From assembly GCF_000317045.1 (NCBI RefSeq), contig NC_019703.1, forward strand, positions 4,472,934 to 4,536,933: 64,000 nt of DNA. The letters run 5' to 3'. Positions within the stretch are counted from its first letter, which is position 1. Every line of letters starts with the position of its first letter. The DNA is from Geitlerinema sp. PCC 7407 (GTDB taxonomy: Bacteria; Cyanobacteriota; Cyanobacteriia; PCC-7407). Below, piece by piece: positions 36,316-47,242 of this stretch. The notes below the pieces were generated by a model that made no database searches, was not told the origin of the DNA, and was given only the letters and a program-made list of their open reading frames with translations. Position numbers and translations under genes: made by a program.

Positions 36316-36768
36316 ATGGGCTTGTTTGACAAAGTGTTTGGTGGCGCTCGCACGGAACAGCAGCAAGACGTCCTCAATCCTCCGGAGGCGTTTGCAGCGA
36401 TCGTGCTAGTGGCGGTGGCATCGGATGGGTACTTGTCCGACGAGGAGTCCACGGGGGTCTACACGACCCTGTCGCGGATGCAGATGTTTAAGAACTATTC
36501 CACTGATGTGGTGCGGCGGATGTTCGACAAGCTGCTGGGCATCATGCGGCGGGACGGAGCTGGCTCTCTGGTGGATTTGGCGATCGCCTCTTTGCCCTTT
36601 GAGCTGAAGGAAACGGTGTTCGCCGTGGCCACGGACTTGGTCCTGGCCGATGGTCACGTGGCAGAAGAAGAAAAGAAATTTTTGAACGATTTGCAGATTG
36701 CTCTGGGCCTCAATGACGCGATCGCCATCAAGATCATCGAAGTGCTGCTGATCAAAAATCGCGGCTAG
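36316..36768 (+). CDS. TerB-like (tellurite-resistance family) protein
   Basis: The 150-residue all-helical protein has the TerB acidic metal-binding signatures in two copies: VASDGYLSDEE near residues 35-45 and LADGHVAEEEKKF near 110-122. TerB-like domains bind calcium or manganese and are linked to envelope and stress complexes. No other ter genes are present, so a tellurite phenotype should not be assumed. A strong terminator follows, making it monocistronic. Confidence 0.88.
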   Translation: MGLFDKVFGGARTEQQQDVLNPPEAFAAIVLVAVASDGYLSDEESTGVYTTLSRMQMFKNYSTDVVRRMFDKLLGIMRRDGAGSLVDLAIASLPFELKETVFAVATDLVLADGHVAEEEKKFLNDLQIALGLNDAIAIKIIEVLLIKNRG

Positions 36769-36825
36769 ACCTGCGCAGCAGGAGCCTCTGCCATGCTCTC
36801 GCCCAATCTTTTTCGACCCTCTCCC

Positions 36826-36847
36826 AGCTCCGAATCGGAGCTTTTTT
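36826..36847 (+). terminator. Intrinsic terminator of the TerB gene
   Basis: AGCTCCG (36826-36832) and CGGAGCT (36836-36842) form a stem with loop AAT, followed by five further T (36843-36847). It lies 58 nt after the terB stop. Confidence 0.85.
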
Positions 36848-36922
36848 CTGGGCAAAAAGCGTGCGCGGTGGGGAGCAGTCAGCTTAAGGTGGGGGCGATA
36901 TTCGCAGCAGGAGACAAGGTTC

Positions 36923-37489
36923 GTGGCTGAGCTGCACAAATGGAAAACCCTGGCCTCCCAGATGGCCTTTGACCACGCCTGGTACAAGGTGCGGCGCGAT
37001 CGCGTGCAGCTCCCCAACGGGACCGTCATCGATGACTATTTTCTCAGCGTGCGCCCCGATGTGGCTCTCGTGCTGCCCGTGACCCGTGCCGGGGAACTGG
37101 TCTTTGTGCGTCAGTATCGTCACGGAGCGGGCGAAGTTTTGCTGGAGCTGCCCGCGGGGACCTTTGACCCTGCCCAAGAAGCGCCCCAAGGGGCAGCCCA
37201 GCGAGAACTGCTAGAAGAAACGGGCTATACCGCCTCGACCTGGATATCCCTAGGGGTTCTCTACGACAACCCGGTGAAGGAAACCAACAAAATTCACGTG
37301 TTTTTGGCTCAAAATGCCCAAAAAACCGCTGATCAAATCCTCGACATTACGGAAGAAATCGAGATTGTTTTAATACCGCCTTCGGAGCTGGTCGCCAAAA
37401 TAGAAGTAGGGGATATTTGCGTCGCGGGCAGCGTGGCGGCGGTGTTTTTGGGCCTAGCCTATCTGCAACGTCAGGCTGCCCAGGGCTAG
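36923..37489 (+). CDS. Nudix hydrolase, ADP-ribose pyrophosphatase type
   Basis: The 188-residue protein has a Nudix box at about residues 77-100, ending REL-LEETGY, with the catalytic REx2EE core intact. The upstream LELPAG and VFVRQYRHGAGE segments are typical of ADP-sugar pyrophosphatases. It probably hydrolyses ADP-ribose or related sugar nucleotides. The start is GTG with an AGGAG about 10 nt upstream. It is monocistronic, following the terB terminator. Confidence 0.9.
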   Translation: MAELHKWKTLASQMAFDHAWYKVRRDRVQLPNGTVIDDYFLSVRPDVALVLPVTRAGELVFVRQYRHGAGEVLLELPAGTFDPAQEAPQGAAQRELLEETGYTASTWISLGVLYDNPVKETNKIHVFLAQNAQKTADQILDITEEIEIVLIPPSELVAKIEVGDICVAGSVAAVFLGLAYLQRQAAQG

Positions 37490-37680
37490 GGCGCCATAGC
37501 GAGATCAGCGGCCCAGCGAGAGGGCGATCGCAGCGATCGCGTGCTGCCAAAAGCGCCACTGCCGTGCTCGTCGATACCTTCACAAAATCTTCTTGAGTAG
37601 TAAGTCATATATTGCGCAAGATTCACCTTGCTCAGGCGCAGACCAGTGCACCCTAAAAATAGCAGCCTCCCCTGATTGCC

Positions 37681-38214
37681 ATGTCTTCTTCTCTATTGCC
37701 CCAGCCGCTGATCCAGCCCAATGCAGTTTTGTCCCAGCTACAAAGCGGCCAGATTTTTATTGTCCAAGGAGAACGAGGCAGCGGCCTGATTATTTGCCAT
37801 CGCCACCATGCCGAGATCGCCGGTCCCGGTTCTGCCATTGGCGGCGTTTTTGACCTCGACTGTCAGCGCGTTGTGCCCTTTGGCGCGCCGTCCTTGATCT
37901 ACTCCGATGATCGGGCCGTGCGTCGCCAAGCCTACACCACTCGCCAGCGCTGGCTCACGATCACGCAAAAAATCGTCGGTCTGCCGGCCCCCCTCAAGCG
38001 CGCCCAGGGCATCCTGCACACGCTGGGGCGCTGCGCCAATCCCGAGACCGTCGATCGCCTGCCCAATGAGGTGCTAGCGCAGCTCGTCGGGGTGCTGCCC
38101 GAGACGATCGCCATGGCTAGGCCACTGATGGGCACTGAGGCGGCGTCCGCGGACACCAATGGGCACGGCTCGGCACCGCGATCGCCCTTTGCTCCGGCCA
38201 AGGCACTGCTCTAG
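37681..38214 (+). CDS. Hypothetical protein with possible Crp-like helix-turn-helix
   Basis: The 177-residue protein has a compact beta-rich N-terminal part (LQSGQIFIVQGERGSGLIICHRH) and a helical C-terminal part. The segment LAQLVGVLPETIAMAR (about 139-154) resembles the recognition helices of Crp/Fnr regulators. The overall size fits a degenerate cyclic-nucleotide-type regulator. The similarity is by eye and may be fortuitous. Its last 4 bp overlap the convergent HAS-barrel gene. No regulated target is evident. Confidence 0.6.
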   Translation: MSSSLLPQPLIQPNAVLSQLQSGQIFIVQGERGSGLIICHRHHAEIAGPGSAIGGVFDLDCQRVVPFGAPSLIYSDDRAVRRQAYTTRQRWLTITQKIVGLPAPLKRAQGILHTLGRCANPETVDRLPNEVLAQLVGVLPETIAMARPLMGTEAASADTNGHGSAPRSPFAPAKALL

Positions 38215-38873
38215 GGATGAACCTGATTCAAAATGACCTGGAGGCGATCGTAGTCGTCCTTGAGCAAAATTCCGAGGGAGCGCCCCGCCTGCACGAGCCA
38301 CGGGCGATCGGCCTGACGACACTGATACACCTCCCGGATCGCCGCCGCCACCAGGGCATCCACCGGTGCCTGGGTCACCTCGAGCAGCGTCCGCAAAAAA
38401 TCAAAGCGCTCCGTAAAGCGCACCACCTCCGCCGGTTCGCAGCGATACACCGCCTGGTGAATCTGGGGCGGCCTGGGCGGCAGATGCTGATAGACCGGGC
38501 CTAGATCGTCGGCGCTGGGCGATCGCGGCGGTGCCTGAAAACCAACGATCGCCGCCCGAAACTCCGTCTTGAGCATGGCAAAAATTTGGGGCTGCTGCTC
38601 TCGCAGATCCTGGAGAGACAGGCCCAAGGCCCGAGCCCGGTGCACCGAGTCGATGGGGCTGGTGGTCGCGTGGTAAACCACTGCGTAGACCTGGTTGCCC
38701 GACTCTTCGTCAACGGACTTGACCCAGCTACCGAAGGGCGGCATCACCGCGAAGCTGAGGTCTTCGGGCTCCAGGCACTGGGCCAAAAACTCCGTCGTGG
38801 ACGTCTCGATGACCTCCGCGAAATGGTTGGGATGGCGATCGCGCGCCGCAAATTGCGATCGGGGCAGGCGCAC
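38211..38873 (-). CDS. HAS-barrel domain protein, conserved in cyanobacteria
   Basis: The 220-residue protein starts MRLPRSQFAARDRHPNHFAE and continues with DLSFAVMPPFGSWVK and YHATTSPIDSVHRARALG. This matches the HAS-barrel family (a beta-barrel otherwise found at the N-terminus of HerA-type ATPases). Here it is not joined to an ATPase. It lies 2 bp below ndhS on the same strand, so the two are cotranscribed. This hints at a link to NDH-1, but that is only context. The molecular role is unknown. Confidence 0.8.
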   Translation of the reverse strand: MRLPRSQFAARDRHPNHFAEVIETSTTEFLAQCLEPEDLSFAVMPPFGSWVKSVDEESGNQVYAVVYHATTSPIDSVHRARALGLSLQDLREQQPQIFAMLKTEFRAAIVGFQAPPRSPSADDLGPVYQHLPPRPPQIHQAVYRCEPAEVVRFTERFDFLRTLLEVTQAPVDALVAAAIREVYQCRQADRPWLVQAGRSLGILLKDDYDRLQVILNQVHP

Positions 38874-38875
38874 CG

Positions 38876-39064
38876 CTATTTCCCTTTGCGACCCGCCGTC
38901 ACCACCTCAAGCTCCGACAGCCGGAAGGTCACGAGCTTGTCCCAGTTCCCTCCCTCAAACAGCACCGCCGCTTTTCCGTCGCTGACTCGCTGCACCTGTC
39001 CCTGGAAGCCGTAGTAGGTATCGCTGGCGTTGACAACGCGAACCGCAGAACCGGGCAAAATCAT
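38876..39064 (-). CDS. ndhS: NAD(P)H-quinone oxidoreductase subunit S (ferredoxin-docking)
   Basis: The 62-residue protein (ATG at 39064, [10 protein letters not shown]) has an SH3-like fold. The conserved core is [20 protein letters not shown], then [19 protein letters not shown]. NdhS helps ferredoxin bind the photosynthetic NDH-1 complex for cyclic electron flow. Length and motifs fit cyanobacterial NdhS well. In-frame codons up to 39085 add a non-conserved MCRRHKP. It is an operon with the HAS-barrel gene 2 bp downstream. Confidence 0.88.
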   Translation of the reverse strand: MILPGSAVRVVNASDTYYGFQGQVQRVSDGKAAVLFEGGNWDKLVTFRLSELEVVTAGRKGK

Positions 39065-39305
39065 GGGTTTATGTCTCCTGCACATCGGTGAGCCTACACT
39101 GCAGCCCAGACTGCCGCCAAAACGGGCGCTGGCACTGCTTCCCTACTAGCTTATCGGGAAATTTGGCCATGATATCTCTTGGTCTCTCACCACCCCGAAG
39201 CCAAAGTCAGAATCTGCATTCAGATCCAACAGCCGAGGCTTCCCAAATCCTTGGCAGTGAGCGGGCCATTTCTATCCCCTTTCAGCGCTTTGGTTCACCG
39301 TCCCT

Positions 39306-40076
39306 TCAAAGGCCCTCAGGATCGACTAGCAGCCAGCGCAGAATCTCCGGCAATCGCCGCTGCCAAGCCGTTTCGTGATGGATGTCACCCTCCGCCAAGC
39401 TAAAGCGCACCTCATGGTCGCCATAGCCCAAACCCCGGAGATGACGATAAAAATCCTGGGTGATGGGCACGTAGTCCAGCCAAACCCCATAGAAGGAATA
39501 CTGCTCCTGGCTGCCCACGTGCAGAGCAATTTTGGACCAGTGCCGGGTGTGGCGGTCCCAGAACTGAAACATTTGGCCGCCGCCCCACATGAGCGCCGGG
39601 GACAGGCCGCCAATCCGCCCAAATATTTCTGGGAAGCGACGCCCCAGGTAGAGAGCCATCAAGCCGCCCATGCTGGCCCCCAGAATCCCGGTCCAGGGGG
39701 CCTCAGGCAGGGTGCGAAAGTGCTGGTCAATGTAGGGCTTGAGATGGTGGACGACAAACTCTGCGCACTGGGGACCCCGACCGCCAATCCAAGGCGAATA
39801 TTCTTCGAGGCGATTGGGCAAATGGTCGATGGCCACGATGATCCACGGTCGGATACTGCCCTCGGCAACCAGCCTTTCGAGGGTGGTATTGGCGCACCAG
39901 GTGTCGTAGACCGCCGATTCGGGATGGGAAAACACGTTTTGGCCATCGAACAGGTACAGCACCGGGAAGCGCTGATCGGGCTGCTGATCGTAGGCATCTG
40001 GGGTGAAGATGCGAATCGTGCGCTGAAGCTGCTCCGGGGGCGAAGGAAAGTCTCGCAGGATTTGGATAGAGCCCAT
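39306..40076 (-). CDS. Esterase D / Fes-like alpha/beta hydrolase
   Basis: The 256-residue protein has the putative-esterase fold of the enterochelin-esterase/EstD family. Conserved features are FPVLYLFDGQNVF, the nucleophile elbow GASMGG and a late histidine (DIHHETAWQ). No signal peptide is present after the chosen ATG at 40076. The substrate is unknown; siderophore and acyl-ester roles are both known in this family. The gene lies downstream of tex with a structured 250-bp leader between, see 40156-40290. Confidence 0.88.
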   Translation of the reverse strand: MGSIQILRDFPSPPEQLQRTIRIFTPDAYDQQPDQRFPVLYLFDGQNVFSHPESAVYDTWCANTTLERLVAEGSIRPWIIVAIDHLPNRLEEYSPWIGGRGPQCAEFVVHHLKPYIDQHFRTLPEAPWTGILGASMGGLMALYLGRRFPEIFGRIGGLSPALMWGGGQMFQFWDRHTRHWSKIALHVGSQEQYSFYGVWLDYVPITQDFYRHLRGLGYGDHEVRFSLAEGDIHHETAWQRRLPEILRWLLVDPEGL

Positions 40077-40155
40077 GGGGAGAAGAGGCCGAAGAGACAA
40101 TAAAGGGGGCGATCGCAACGGGTAGGGGTCAATCCAGCCCTATTAGACAGCCGAG

Positions 40156-40198
40156 AAAAAAGTCTGCCTGAGCCAAGGTTGGTTGACCCCAAGCAGAC
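40156..40198 (-). terminator. Terminator-like hairpin below tex
   Basis: GTCTGC (40162-40167) and GCAGAC (40193-40198) pair across a loop with internal structure. The minus strand then reads TTTTTT (40156-40161). It is 135 nt below the tex stop and about 80 nt above the esterase start, so it could end the tex transcript or attenuate the esterase. Confidence 0.6.
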
Positions 40199-40290
40199 AG
40201 GTAAGGTCTTTAGGAGTAGTCTCCAAGAAAAGTATCGCGGAGGTCCCGGCAGAACACGGCACCCTTCGGAGTACCTTTATTTCTCTGGCA
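40156..40290 (-). ncRNA. Candidate structured RNA / leader between tex and esterase gene
   Basis: On the minus strand a hairpin GGTACTC-CGAA-GGGTGCC (about 40266-40283) folds with two G-U pairs that would be A-C mismatches on the plus strand, so the RNA is likely minus. GGAG-ACTA-CTCC and a final GTCTGC/GCAGAC stem followed by six T complete it. It matches no RNA class I recognise (not SRP, tmRNA or a known riboswitch). It could be a processed sRNA from the tex 3' end or an attenuator for the esterase. Confidence 0.4.
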
Positions 40291-40332
40291 TCTGAAATTT
40301 TCGGGCAGGGCGATCGGGGCGTGATCGGGGCT

Positions 40333-42597
<2,265 letters not shown>

Positions 42598-42966
42598 AGA
42601 CGCGAAAACAACCTCGAAAATCCTGGCAGGGCCAAGGCGGTGGCCCTCTTCTTAGCTTAATCGGCCCCAAGCCGCTCCTCCTTCCGGAGTGCTGACGGCT
42701 CGGAGCGTGCGGGGGGTCGGGGACGCTTTTGCAGGAGAACCTGCCGGGAATTTAAGAATTCTTGTCAACGAATCGCCGTATTCGCAGTCGGCAATGATCG
42801 CAGACTGGCGTAGGGAGGTAGGATCTTGTGGAGCAGACGAGGCCTGTGCTGGCGGTGGACCGTGATTTCTCACTTCACAAATGAGGATCTAAATCGCATC
42901 TAACGTGATAGGTATTGGCTTCCTGGGAGAAACGTCTGCGAGAGCCATACGCTGCTTGAAATTGAG
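42598..42966. other. Divergent intergenic region tex / aspC
   Basis: The 369 bp have no recognised gene; a minus-strand open frame (42652-42873) is Ala/Pro-rich and unsupported. Imperfect GC hairpins lie near 42675-42720. TTGTCA (42755-42760) could be a -35, but no matching -10 was found. Confidence 0.3.
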
Positions 42967-44139
42967 ATGAGCATCAAATTAGCCGCACGAATCAGTCAAG
43001 TAACGCCTTCGATGACGTTGGCGATCGCCGCCAAAGCCAAGGCCCTAAAAGCCGAGGGCGTGGATGTTTGCAGTTTCAGTGCCGGTGAACCGGATTTTGA
43101 GACTCCGGCTCATATCAAAGCAGCGGCCAAGCAGGCTCTCGACGAAGGCAAAACGCGCTACGGCCCAGCAGCAGGAGAACCGGAACTGCGCGAGGCGATC
43201 GCCCACAAGCTCCAGACCGAAAACCTGCTGTGCTACAGCGCCGAGAATGTCTTGGTCACCAACGGCGGCAAGCAGTCAATCTACAACCTGATGCAGGTGC
43301 TGCTCGATCCCGGCGACGAGGTGATCATCCCAGCGCCCTACTGGCTGAGCTACCCCGAGATGGTGCGCCTAGCGGGGGGCACGCCGATCATCGTCGAAAC
43401 CACCCTCGAGAGCGGCTACAAAATCACTCCCGAGCAGCTGCGGCAGGCCATCACGCCCAAGACGCGGCTGTTTGTGCTAAATTCGCCCTCCAATCCCACG
43501 GGCATGGTCTACACGCCGGAGGAAATCCGGGCGATCGCCCAGGTGATCGTGGAGGCAGACCTGCTGGTAGTGTCCGATGAAATCTACGAAAAAATCTGCT
43601 ACGACGGGGCCGAGCACCTGAGCATTGGCGCGGTGGGACCCGAGATCTACGAGCGCACGATCACCAGCAGCGGCTTTGCCAAGGCCTACTCCATGACCGG
43701 ATGGCGCATTGGCTACCTGGCCGGCCCGCCAGAAATCATTCGGGCAACCACCACCCTCCAGAGCCACAGCACCTCGAACGTGTGCACCTTCGCCCAGTAC
43801 GGGGCGATCGCCGCCCTCAAAGGCCCCCAGGACTGCGTCGAGGAGATGCGCCAAGCCTTCGCCCAGCGCCGCCAAGTCATGCTGGCCGGCCTCAACGCCC
43901 TCGAGGGCGTGAGCTGCCCGGAGCCCAAGGGGGCGTTTTATCTGTTTCCCGATATCAGCAAGCTGGGCATGGGCTCGCTGGAGTTTTGCAATCGCCTGCT
44001 AGAAGAGCAGCAGGTGGCGGCGATTCCCGGCATGGCCTTCGGCACAGACGCCAATATTCGCCTGTCCTACGCGACGGATTTGCCCACCATTGAGAAAGGC
44101 CTTGAACGTTTTGAGCGCTTCGTGCGATCGCACCTGTAG
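42967..44139 (+). CDS. aspC: Aspartate aminotransferase family (class I, PLP)
   Basis: The enzyme transfers amino groups between aspartate and 2-oxoglutarate. In cyanobacteria this I-beta subgroup may also make arogenate from prephenate. The 390-residue protein shows [21 protein letters not shown], the LNSPSNPTG turn, the PLP lysine in [16 protein letters not shown], and the substrate arginine in IRLSYAT. The stop is 9 bp before ggt, so the two genes form an operon. Confidence 0.94.
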   Translation: MSIKLAARISQVTPSMTLAIAAKAKALKAEGVDVCSFSAGEPDFETPAHIKAAAKQALDEGKTRYGPAAGEPELREAIAHKLQTENLLCYSAENVLVTNGGKQSIYNLMQVLLDPGDEVIIPAPYWLSYPEMVRLAGGTPIIVETTLESGYKITPEQLRQAITPKTRLFVLNSPSNPTGMVYTPEEIRAIAQVIVEADLLVVSDEIYEKICYDGAEHLSIGAVGPEIYERTITSSGFAKAYSMTGWRIGYLAGPPEIIRATTTLQSHSTSNVCTFAQYGAIAALKGPQDCVEEMRQAFAQRRQVMLAGLNALEGVSCPEPKGAFYLFPDISKLGMGSLEFCNRLLEEQQVAAIPGMAFGTDANIRLSYATDLPTIEKGLERFERFVRSHL

Positions 44140-44148
44140 GGCACGCTG

Positions 44149-45723
44149 ATGGGCCGACAGCCCCTGGGAGGGGCGATCGCGGCGGGCCATCCCCTCACGG
44201 CCGAAGCAGGCCTCGAAATGCTGCGTCAGGGCGGCAATGCCTTTGATGCGGCGGCGGCGGCCGTGCTGACTTCCTGGGTGGTGGAGTCCCCCCTGACTTC
44301 GCCCGCGGGCGGCGGCTTTTTGCTGGCCTACACAGCCGATCGGCAGGCCCAGCTGTTTGACTTCTTTACCCAGACGCCCCGCCAGCGGCGATCGCCCCCT
44401 CTGGACTTCTATCCGGTGGGGGTAAATTTTGGGGGCGCGGTCCAGGAATTCCACATTGGTTTAGCTTCGATGGCGGTGCCCGGCGCCCTCAAAGGGATTC
44501 ACGCGGTGCATCAGCGGCTGGGACGCCTGCCCTTTGCAGCGGTGGCTGAGCCGGCCATTCACTACGCCGAGGGGGGCGTGGCCCTGAATGATTTCCAGGC
44601 CTACTGCCTCCAGATTTTGGCGCCCATTTTGACAGCGTCAACCGAGGGGCGGGCCATCTACGCGCCCCAGGGCAGCTTGGCCCAGGCCGGGGACGTGCTG
44701 CACTTCCGTGACTTAGCCGAGACCCTGCGGGGCTGGGCAAACCACGGGATCGAGGGGCTGTATCAAGGGGAAATGGCCCATCAGCTGGCAGCGGACTGTC
44801 GCCAGGGCGGCGGCCACCTGAGCCTGGAGGACCTGACGCGCTACCAAGTTCAGGCGCGATCGCCCCTCCAGATTCGCTATCGGGGCCATACGCTGTTGAC
44901 CAACCCGCCCCCCAGCTCCGGCGGCGCGCTGATTGCCTTTGCCTTGGCGCTGCTGGAAACCCAGGATCTCGGCGCGATGGGCTTTGGCAGCGATCGCCAC
45001 CTGGCCACCCTGGCCACGGCCATGGCCCTGACCAACGCCGCCCGCAAGGACGGCTACGACGACCACATCCACAGCGCGGACATTGCCCAGCGATTTCTCG
45101 GGCTAGACCACGTGCAGCCTTACCAAGCCGAGTTGACCAACGCCGTGAACCGGTGGGGCAGCACCACCCACATCAGCGTCCTCGACGCCGAAGGCAACGC
45201 CGCCAGCGTCACCACCTCCAACGGCGAAGGCTCGGGCTACCTGATTCCTGGCACCGGCATCATGGTCAACAACATGCTGGGCGAAGAAGACCTCAATCCC
45301 GCTGGGTTCCACCGCTGGGCCGAAAATGTGCGCATGTCGTCCATGATGGCGCCCACCCTGGTGCTGCGGGAGGGCCGCCCCGAAGTCGTGCTGGGCTCCG
45401 GCGGCTCCAACCGCATCCGCACGGCGATCTTGCAGGTGATTTCCAACATTTTGGACTTTGGCATGGCGGCCCCGGCGGCGGTGAGCAGTCCCCGCATCCA
45501 CTGGGAGCAGGGGCGCCTCAGCCTTGAGCCCGGGTTTGACCCCGGGGCGGTGGAGCGCCTAGCCCGCTACAGACCGGCGATCGCCCAGGAGCAGACCCAG
45601 TGGCAAGCGCCCAGCATGTTCTTTGGCGGGGTCCATACGGTGATGGCCCAAGCGGGCGATCGCTTTGCGGGGGCGGGCGATGAGCGGCGCAGCGGCGTCT
45701 TCCTCGCAGATTCGTTTAGCTAG
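44149..45723 (+). CDS. ggt: Gamma-glutamyltranspeptidase family protein
   Basis: This N-terminal-nucleophile hydrolase cleaves gamma-glutamyl bonds such as those of glutathione after autoprocessing. The 524-residue protein starts with the GGNAFDAAAAAV block. The processing/catalytic threonine is in GSTTHISVLD, and GTGIMVNNMLGEED plus the C-terminal GSGGSNRIRTAIL are conserved. No signal peptide is visible, as for many cyanobacterial homologues. The stop codon directly abuts the convergent small gene stop (zero gap). It is probably cotranscribed with aspC. Confidence 0.92.
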   Translation: MGRQPLGGAIAAGHPLTAEAGLEMLRQGGNAFDAAAAAVLTSWVVESPLTSPAGGGFLLAYTADRQAQLFDFFTQTPRQRRSPPLDFYPVGVNFGGAVQEFHIGLASMAVPGALKGIHAVHQRLGRLPFAAVAEPAIHYAEGGVALNDFQAYCLQILAPILTASTEGRAIYAPQGSLAQAGDVLHFRDLAETLRGWANHGIEGLYQGEMAHQLAADCRQGGGHLSLEDLTRYQVQARSPLQIRYRGHTLLTNPPPSSGGALIAFALALLETQDLGAMGFGSDRHLATLATAMALTNAARKDGYDDHIHSADIAQRFLGLDHVQPYQAELTNAVNRWGSTTHISVLDAEGNAASVTTSNGEGSGYLIPGTGIMVNNMLGEEDLNPAGFHRWAENVRMSSMMAPTLVLREGRPEVVLGSGGSNRIRTAILQVISNILDFGMAAPAAVSSPRIHWEQGRLSLEPGFDPGAVERLARYRPAIAQEQTQWQAPSMFFGGVHTVMAQAGDRFAGAGDERRSGVFLADSFS

Positions 45724-45933
45724 CTAGTTCTGGCGGTAGTTTGGGTCGAGCCAGCAGCGGGGCAGGGCCTCCCCCGACGGAAACACCAGCTCCTGTTTGG
45801 CAAAGGGCGTGGGGTCTTGCTCTTCTTGACCCGCCTGAATCTGGCCCTCAATGGACTCTGTGGACGGGTTGAACAGGTCGGTGGGATCGACAACTTTGAT
45901 CAAGTTCGCAGTTTCTTTGTGCTGAAGCAGCAT
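45724..45933 (-). CDS. Small conserved-looking protein of unknown function
   Basis: The 69-residue acidic protein uses the ATG at 45933, which has a strong GGAGG box. Notable segments are NLIKVVDPTDLFNPS and QELVFPSGEALPRCWLDPNY. I recognise the pattern as a small cyanobacterial family but no function is assigned. It has no membrane segment or signal. The longer open frame to 46098 runs through the transposon end and is not used. The 5' leader folds around the ribosome-binding site. Confidence 0.75.
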   Translation of the reverse strand: MLLQHKETANLIKVVDPTDLFNPSTESIEGQIQAGQEEQDPTPFAKQELVFPSGEALPRCWLDPNYRQN

Positions 45934-45996
45934 GATGGAATTCCTCCAGAGGTCTACTGTCTTCAGGCTAAAGGCCCGGAGCGTCACCAACCTCTG
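45934..45996 (-). promoter_or_regulatory. Structured 5' leader of the small gene
   Basis: CAGAGGT (45947-45953) and ACCTCTG (45990-45996) are perfectly complementary and enclose a smaller GGC/GCC hairpin. On the minus strand the 3' arm abuts the GGAGG ribosome-binding site of the gene at 45933, so folding could limit initiation. No ligand class is recognised. Confidence 0.4.
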
Positions 45997-46027
45997 TCTT
46001 GAAGGGGTTTTGGCTCTCTGCTCAGCG

Positions 46028-46150
46028 TTGACATCCTCACCGGGGTAAACCCACGGTGATTCCCAAACCTCACGACTTGGGTTTCTGCTTCCTAGCACCC
46101 GCCTTCCGGGACTTGCTCCCTTCTGGTCTTACAGTCGCTCCACAGACTGA
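46028..46150 (-). ncRNA. Predicted omegaRNA / right end of the tnpB element
   Basis: A hairpin CCCAA/TTGGG (46062-46066 and 46077-46081) spans the tnpB stop. The terminal hairpin is TCACCG-GGG-TAAA-CCC-a-CGGTGA (46037-46059). On the minus strand AGGATGTCAA follows, ending at 46028, which resembles the right cleavage tetramer TCAA of IS200/IS605 elements. By analogy with TnpB systems the RNA covers the 3' part of the gene and ends in a guide from the flanking DNA. The 5' limit is approximate. Confidence 0.6.
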
Positions 46151-47242
46151 CACGGTGTGTCCCACCGCCAAGATGTTTTTTGCTGCGTTCACATCCCGAT
46201 CATGGTGACTGCCACACTTCGGACAATCCCACTCTCGAATGCTCAGCGGCAATCGCTCTACGACATGGCCGCAGCTCCCGCAGCGCTTAGAGCTGGGAAA
46301 CCAGCGATCGATCTTCACCAACTCTCGCCCATACCACAGGGCCGTGTACTCCAGTTGGCGAATCAGCTCACCCCAACCCGCATCGCTAATGGCGCGGGAG
46401 AGCTTGGGGTTCTTGACCATGTTCTTCACCGCCAGCGTCTCGACCGCGATCGTTTGGTTTTCACGAATCAGTCGAGTCGTCAGCTTGTGAAGATGGTCTT
46501 CTCGGGAATTAGAAATCTGCTGGTGAATCCGCGATACCTTGAGTCGAGCTTTGTCTCGATTGCGAGAGCCCTTTTGCTTGCGACTCAGGGACTTTTGGGC
46601 TCTGCGAAGTCGTCGGTAATGCCGGTCAAAGTGCTTGGGATTGGCGACCTTTTCCCCGTCACTCAGGGCGACCAAGCTGGTAATCCCAGCGTCCACCCCA
46701 ATCGACTGGTTAGAAGCCTCCAGTGTGAGATTCCGAGGATCGTCAAAGCGGAGGCTGATGTACCACTGACCAGACGGGTTCAGTCGTACAGTCACCGTGG
46801 AGGGCTCAGCCCCCTCGGGAATCCGCCTGGACCATCGAATGTTCAATGGTTCTGGGCTTTTAGCCAGAAACACCTGACCCTGTTTCCATTTGAAAGCAGA
46901 CTTTGTGAACTCTGCACTGCCACCATTGCGCTTCTTCTTGAAGTTCGGATAGTTTGTCCGACCGGCAAAGAAGTTAGTGAAAGCCGTTTGCAGATGTCTC
47001 AGTCCCTGCTGAAGAGGAACGCTGCTTACTTCATTGAGAAACTGGAGGTCTTCTTGCTTTTTCCACTCCGTCAGCTTCGAAGAGGTCTCGGCATAGCCGA
47101 TTCTCTCTTGTCGCTCATACCAAGCTTCAGTCCGTTCTGCCAGGGCTCGGTTGTAAACTAGCCGAACACAGCCCAGTGTCCGACGCAAGAGATTTTCTTG
47201 CTCGAAGGTGGGATAGAACCGGTAGCTGAAGGCTTTTTCCAT
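46070..47242 (-). CDS. tnpB: TnpB RNA-guided transposon endonuclease
   Basis: The 390-residue protein is full length. The N-terminal helix-turn-helix region is YRFYPTFEQENLLRRTLG. The split RuvC nuclease has D184 (IGVDAGITSL), E268 (AVETLAVKNM) and D350 (HDRDVNAAKN). The zinc ribbon is C321/C324 and C340/C343. No frameshift or lost catalytic residue is seen, so it is predicted active as an omegaRNA-guided DNA nuclease that protects or spreads its element. No tnpA is adjacent. Its codon use seems less HIP1-rich than that of the neighbours. A structured RNA block lies upstream as well as downstream. Confidence 0.95.
   Translation of the reverse strand: MEKAFSYRFYPTFEQENLLRRTLGCVRLVYNRALAERTEAWYERQERIGYAETSSKLTEWKKQEDLQFLNEVSSVPLQQGLRHLQTAFTNFFAGRTNYPNFKKKRNGGSAEFTKSAFKWKQGQVFLAKSPEPLNIRWSRRIPEGAEPSTVTVRLNPSGQWYISLRFDDPRNLTLEASNQSIGVDAGITSLVALSDGEKVANPKHFDRHYRRLRRAQKSLSRKQKGSRNRDKARLKVSRIHQQISNSREDHLHKLTTRLIRENQTIAVETLAVKNMVKNPKLSRAISDAGWGELIRQLEYTALWYGRELVKIDRWFPSSKRCGSCGHVVERLPLSIREWDCPKCGSHHDRDVNAAKNILAVGHTVSVCGATVRPEGSKSRKAGARKQKPKS

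Noticed and set aside
36316-36768. Tellurite-resistance operon
   Set aside because: Only a TerB-like domain is present; no terC/terD/terZ neighbours.
40156-40290. 6S RNA, SRP RNA, tmRNA or a known riboswitch
   Set aside because: The length and conserved motifs do not fit: no SRP GGAAGCAGC-type tetraloop region, no tmRNA tRNA-like ends, and no ligand-class core was recognised.
42652-42873. 73-codon minus-strand open frame between tex and aspC
   Set aside because: Ala/Pro-rich, with no ribosome-binding site or homologous pattern. It is probably the promoter region.
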